Shown piece by piece: positions 60,696 to 64,000 of a DNA stretch of 64,000 bases; the stretch's first letter is position 1, and each line of letters opens with the position of its first letter. The notes under the pieces are model-generated. The model was not told the origin of the DNA. It searched no databases and saw only the letters and a list, made by a program, of their open reading frames with translations. Source of the stretch: Halorussus vallis (GTDB lineage: Archaea; Halobacteriota; Halobacteria; Halobacteriales; Haladaptataceae); the NCBI RefSeq assembly GCF_024138165.1, contig NZ_CP100001.1:434001-498000 (forward strand), read 5' to 3'. Position numbers and translations under genes: made by a program.

Positions 60696-61457
60696 TCACC
60701 CGCTCTCGTAGCCGCCGTCGACCACCAGCCCGTGGCCGGTCACCCACGACGCGTGGTCCGAGAGGAGGAAGGCGACGCAGTCGGCGACCTCCTCCGGTTC
60801 GCCCAGTCGCTTGAGCGGGTACTGTTTCTCCATCTGCTCGCGGGCCCGCTCGGGGTCCTCCCGCTCCGCGAAGTACCGGTCGGTCAACGGCGTGTCCACG
60901 AAGCCCGGACAGACGGCGTTCACCCGGACGCCGCGCGGCCCGGCCTCCTGGGCGGCCGCGCGCGTGAAGTTCAGCACCGCGCCCTTCGTCAGCGAGTACA
61001 CCGACTGGCGGGGCAGGCCGAGTTTGCCCGCTATCGAGGACATGTTGACGATGGAGCCGTGACCCTGCTCCTTCAGTAGCGGCAGGGCGGCGTGACAGCA
61101 GTTCCACACGCCGTTGACGTTGACGTCCACCACGAAGTCGCGGACGCTCTCGTCGACGTCCTCGATGAACTCGCCGGGGTGACCTACGCCGGCGTTGTTG
61201 AAGAGTCCGTCCAGTCCGTACTCCTCGTGGGCGGCCTCGACGACGCTCGCCACCTGCTCGGGGTCAGTCACGTCGAGTTCGTGCGCCTCCGCGTCGCCGC
61301 CGTCGGCGCGGACCGTCTCCGCGACTTCCTCCGCACCGGGCGCGTCGACGTCCGTGACGATCACTCGCGCGCCGTACTCGCCGCAGCGTTTGGCGGTCGC
61401 TTCGCCGATTCCCGAGCCGGCACCCGTGACGAGCACCGTCTTGCCATCGAGTCGCAT
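60696..61457 (-). CDS. Short-chain dehydrogenase/reductase
   Basis: 253 residues. Classical SDR with cofactor motif TGAGSGIGEAT, NNAGVG, catalytic SSIAG, and YSLTK. The Asp after strand 2 (VTDVDAPG) favours NAD. These enzymes oxidise or reduce hydroxyl/keto groups. In this island it may act on a hydroxylated intermediate, but the substrate cannot be deduced. An AAAGTTATG-like element at about 61477-61485 lies 24-30 bases upstream of the ATG. Confidence 0.93.
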   Translation of the reverse strand: MRLDGKTVLVTGAGSGIGEATAKRCGEYGARVIVTDVDAPGAEEVAETVRADGGDAEAHELDVTDPEQVASVVEAAHEEYGLDGLFNNAGVGHPGEFIEDVDESVRDFVVDVNVNGVWNCCHAALPLLKEQGHGSIVNMSSIAGKLGLPRQSVYSLTKGAVLNFTRAAAQEAGPRGVRVNAVCPGFVDTPLTDRYFAEREDPERAREQMEKQYPLKRLGEPEEVADCVAFLLSDHASWVTGHGLVVDGGYESG

Positions 61458-61590
61458 ACGTGGCCTACGGACCCCCGTCCCATAACTTTGGAACTCGAAA
61501 CGACCGACACCCCGGTCCGCACGGGCGCTCGCGGGCCGTCTAACTCGGCCGTGCAGAAAAGACTGTGTGAAAAGCCCGGGTCGCCGACCG

Positions 61591-61980
61591 TCAGCCCAGA
61601 TAGGCCACGGCGTCCATCTCGACCCGCACGTCGCCAGGAAGCCGCGAAACCTCGACGCAGACCCGGGCGGGCGGGTCGTCGTCGAACCGCGCGCCGTAGG
61701 CGTCGTTGACCCGGTCGTAGTCGTCCAGGTCGGTGATGTAGACGCTCACCTTCACCACGTCCTCGAGTCCGTCGCCGCCGGCCTCCGAGACCACGGCGGC
61801 CACGTTGTCGAGTACGCGGTCGGTCTGGGCCCGCACGTCGCCCTCGACCTCCTCGCCGGTCTCGGGGTCGACGGGGCCGTAGCCCGAGACGTAGAGGGTG
61901 TCGCCGGCCCGGACGCCCTGCGAGTAGGGGTTGTCGTTGCGCGGTGCGTCGTCCGTGACGATTCTGTCGGTTTCGCTCAT
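61591..61980 (-). CDS. ridA: RidA-family enamine/imine deaminase
   Basis: 129 residues. RidA (YjgF/YER057c/UK114) hydrolyses reactive 2-aminoacrylate and other enamines released by PLP dehydratases such as threonine dehydratase. Conserved residues NPYSQGV, the Arg of PARVCVEV and the closing EMDAVAYLG are present. Co-location with the EutB-like dehydratase fits this role. Between the SDR and aminotransferase genes on the same strand. Confidence 0.93.
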   Translation of the reverse strand: MSETDRIVTDDAPRNDNPYSQGVRAGDTLYVSGYGPVDPETGEEVEGDVRAQTDRVLDNVAAVVSEAGGDGLEDVVKVSVYITDLDDYDRVNDAYGARFDDDPPARVCVEVSRLPGDVRVEMDAVAYLG

Positions 61981-62027
61981 AGAAGGTGAGTCGGTGGGTC
62001 GTTCGTCGCGAGTCGTTCGTTCGTCGG

Positions 62028-63410
62028 TCAGGCGGTCTGGCTCCGTCTCGCCCCGGCTTCGCGGACGGCCTCCGCGATGACCTCCATCGCGGTTTCGGTC
62101 AGTTCGCGGGTGATGACCAGCGGCGGGAGGAGTCGCAGGACGTTGCCGTGGCGGCCCGCCTTCCAGACGAGGACGCCGTGTTCGAAGCAGTAGTCCTGGA
62201 TCTCGTCGACGGTGTCGCCGTCGGGGTCGCCGTTCTCGTCGACGAACTCGGCGCCGACGAACAAGCCCTTGCCCCGGACCTCGCCGATTCGGCCGGTTTC
62301 CTCACCCACCTCGCGTAGGCGGTCGCGGATGTACTCGCCCAGTTCCCGGCCGTGGGCCAGCAGGTCGTGGTCCTGTATGTACTCGATTGCGTGCGACCCC
62401 GCGCGCATCGCGACCACGTGCCCGCGGTACGTGCCCGCGTGGTCGCCCGACCCCCACGTGTCGAGGTCCTCGTGGTACATCGTCGCCGACAGCGGGAAGC
62501 CGACGCCGCCCAGCGCCTTCGCCGAAGTCATCGCGTCGGGCGTGACGTCGTACCACTCGCTGGCCCACCACTCGCCGGTGCGACCGAATCCGCTCTGTAT
62601 CTCGTCGAAGACCAGCGTCACGTCGTTGTCGTCGGCCAGGTCGCGCAGGCCCGAGAGGAATCCCTCCGGGGGCGTGACGATGCCGCCCTCGCCCTGGATG
62701 GGTTCGACGACGATGCCCGCCGGGTTGGCGAGGCCGCCGTACGGGTCTTCGAGGATGGCCTGGACCTCTTCGAGCGCGCGGTCGACCGCCTCCTGGGGAC
62801 TCTTGTCCTGACGGAAGGGATCGGGATACGGCGCGTGGGTCACGTCCGACAGCAGCGGGGTGTAGTGGCCCTTGAACTTCTTGTTGCCGGTGAGGCTCAT
62901 CGCGCCGCTGGTCGCGCCGTGGTAGGCCCCGCGGAAGGCGATGAGTCCGTCGCCGCCCGAATTGTACTTCGAGAGCTTGATGGCCGCCTCGATGGCGTCG
63001 CTCCCGGTCGGACCGCCGAACACGACCTTGTTGTTCCCCCGGAGGCCCTCGGGCGCGATATCGTCGAGCTTCTCGATGAGTTCGAGTCTGGCCTCCGTCG
63101 GGAAGTCGACGGTGTGGACGAGTTTGTCGGCCTGCTCGTGGACCGCCTCCATCACGTACGGGTTGGCGTGACCCACGTTCAGTACGCCGATGCCGGCGAA
63201 CATGTCGATGAACGTGTTCCCGTCGACGTCCCGTACTGTCGCTCCCTTCCCCTCGTCGAAAGCGACCGGGATGTCCTCCGGGTACGCGACGGCGCTGCTG
63301 TCGATTTCGCGCTGTTTTTCGAGGAGCCGTCGGGAGTTCGGTCCCGGGACGGCGTCCACGCTCGGCGCTTCGTCGTAGTGCAGTTCGTCGATGGGTGGTC
63401 CCGCTGTCAT
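62028..63410 (-). CDS. Class III aminotransferase (diaminobutyrate-type candidate)
   Basis: 460 residues from ATG at 63410, favoured over 63422 because TTATTTAT (63431-63440) is 26 bases upstream. Omega-amino-acid transaminase with [43 protein letters not shown] and Schiff-base Lys298 (SAKALGG). The segment [15 protein letters not shown] resembles 2,4-diaminobutyrate:2-oxoglutarate transaminases, making it the stronger DoeD candidate. Same strand as ridA and the SDR, gaps of 47 and 133 bases. Motif ATTATTGTGTACGC lies upstream. Confidence 0.92.
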   Translation of the reverse strand: MTAGPPIDELHYDEAPSVDAVPGPNSRRLLEKQREIDSSAVAYPEDIPVAFDEGKGATVRDVDGNTFIDMFAGIGVLNVGHANPYVMEAVHEQADKLVHTVDFPTEARLELIEKLDDIAPEGLRGNNKVVFGGPTGSDAIEAAIKLSKYNSGGDGLIAFRGAYHGATSGAMSLTGNKKFKGHYTPLLSDVTHAPYPDPFRQDKSPQEAVDRALEEVQAILEDPYGGLANPAGIVVEPIQGEGGIVTPPEGFLSGLRDLADDNDVTLVFDEIQSGFGRTGEWWASEWYDVTPDAMTSAKALGGVGFPLSATMYHEDLDTWGSGDHAGTYRGHVVAMRAGSHAIEYIQDHDLLAHGRELGEYIRDRLREVGEETGRIGEVRGKGLFVGAEFVDENGDPDGDTVDEIQDYCFEHGVLVWKAGRHGNVLRLLPPLVITRELTETAMEVIAEAVREAGARRSQTA

Positions 63411-63430
63411 ACGTGAACGCATGTGAAACA

Positions 63431-63478
63431 GTCATAAATAACTTATCCACGATTTCCATTCAATGCGTACACAATAAT
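63431..63478 (-). promoter_or_regulatory. Promoter of the second aminotransferase with island motif
   Basis: TATA TTATTTAT at 63431-63440 and ATTATTGTGTACGC at 63465-63478 on this strand. The motif is upstream of the BRE, unlike the copies overlapping start codons, so the same factor could activate here. Confidence 0.5.
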
Positions 63479-63851
63479 CGGTTTCATCGTGGTTACGATT
63501 TCGACCTCACGAGTACGGTACGGGCGATACCCACCGTCGGATTCGGCACTCTTCGTCCGACGGTAGCGTTCGTATCCCGAAGACGAACTGCTCCCGATGA
63601 CGTTCCAGGTGTGTTCGTTCGAGACGGTTTCCGTCGTCTGGACCGTTCGGTACCGAACCGCTTCGATGCCGGCGCCGTGCATCGCCGTAACGTGGGTGAG
63701 AAGGGCTGTCGATGAGCCTCGCAATCGTCAGGCTTTAATTAGTCGGGTGCATCGGATAGAATGGATGCGGCGCTCCGGGGGCGTTCCCCCACGGAGTGGA
63801 CAAGGGACGGAGTTGCCCGGGGCGTGCGAATCTCGCACATCCTCGGCGGGC
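63479..63851. other. Intergenic DNA before the tandem promoters
   Basis: About 370 bases with no convincing gene; the frames present have atypical composition. A CTTTAATTAG stretch (63733-63742) could be a promoter, and a G/C hairpin with CGTT loop lies at 63773-63796. Confidence 0.4.
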
Positions 63852-63981
63852 TTCGACGCCCTTAAGTAAGGTCGTCTCCTACGACTATATCCGAAGAACC
63901 ACCGTCGGTCGGCGACGGTGGGCGGATATCGAGGCCGGTTCGAAGGCCTTATGTAGGAATCGTCCCTTACGATCATATCCG
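63852..63981 (+). promoter_or_regulatory. Two tandem promoter-like units, possible rRNA operon leader
   Basis: Unit A (63852-63893) and unit B (63939-63981) both read TTCGA..CCTTA.GTA..., then TCGTC..C.TACGA..ATATCCG, spaced 87-88 bases. TTAAGT (63862-63867) and TTATGT (63949-63954) hold the TATA position. Haloarchaeal rRNA operons are preceded by several such near-identical promoters. A 9-bp hairpin (63899-63921) lies between. The 16S gene itself would be beyond the window. Confidence 0.55.
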
Positions 63982-64000
63982 CACGAGTCATCGCCGGTCG

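Noticed and set aside
63443-63724. 93-residue leftward frame
   Set aside because: Low-quality composition, no conserved pattern, in the promoter region of the aminotransferase.
63773-63850. Possible tRNA before the tandem promoters
   Set aside because: A strong hairpin is present, but no T-loop GTTCGAATC or cloverleaf could be drawn.

Overview
The window is chromosomal DNA of a haloarchaeon (class Halobacteria). It is very GC-rich, its proteins are rich in Asp and Glu, and promoters carry archaeal TATA boxes 24-30 nt upstream of often leaderless starts. Informational genes are archaeal: TFB, RadA, HTH-10 (bacterioopsin-activator type) and DUF7344-like regulators. Exported proteins use twin-arginine signals, and a TatA gene is present. 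No rRNA, tRNA, CRISPR array or insertion sequence is seen inside the window. The last 150 bases carry two copies of a promoter-like unit of the kind found in front of haloarchaeal stable-RNA operons.

Layout. 1-18.5 kb is mostly housekeeping: a truncated aldo/keto reductase, a Tat-exported duplicated-domain protein, a zinc alcohol dehydrogenase, an NCS2 nucleobase permease, RadA, gamma-glutamyltransferase, SufB (without sufC/sufD beside it), TatA, a haem-copper oxidase subunit I and a CPBP protease. 18.5-20.4 kb holds TFB and small conserved proteins. 20.7-23.8 kb is a compact accessory module: a 44-residue hydrophobic peptide gene convergent with a CHAT (caspase-like) protease, which is preceded by a degenerate RecA/KaiC-like protein. 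24.1-30.8 kb and 36.1-41.0 kb are two paralogous four-gene operons in the same order (DUF4129 protein, DUF7269-like protein, DUF58 protein, polytopic membrane protein). Only the first copy carries a transglutaminase domain. Between them lie an MFS transporter, an HTH/zinc-ribbon regulator and a nickel locus (NicO transporter, HTH-10 regulator, NikR). An M48 protease, a five-PAS histidine kinase, a lipoprotein and a small membrane protein follow (41-46.3 kb).

46.4-63.4 kb looks like a catabolic island for ectoine or a related compatible solute: a DoeA-type ectoine hydrolase, glutamate dehydrogenase, an FAD/Fe-S 2-hydroxyacid oxidase with a 2-hydroxyacid dehydrogenase, an M20 deacylase, a threonine-dehydratase-like (EutB-like) enzyme, two class III aminotransferases, a BCCT transporter, an SDR, RidA and a candidate regulator. 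A short motif, roughly WTTNTGTGTAYG, recurs at the promoters across this island and in two cases overlaps the start codon, suggesting one regulon.

Structural themes that genes do not explain are: (1) long perfect GC-rich palindromes, mostly just 3' of genes; (2) similar palindromes inside reading frames, always in low-complexity inserts; (3) an eight-unit TCCTC pentanucleotide tract that breaks an HTH reading frame directly upstream of nikR; (4) two arrays of tandem repeats in intergenic DNA (39 bp and 20 bp units).
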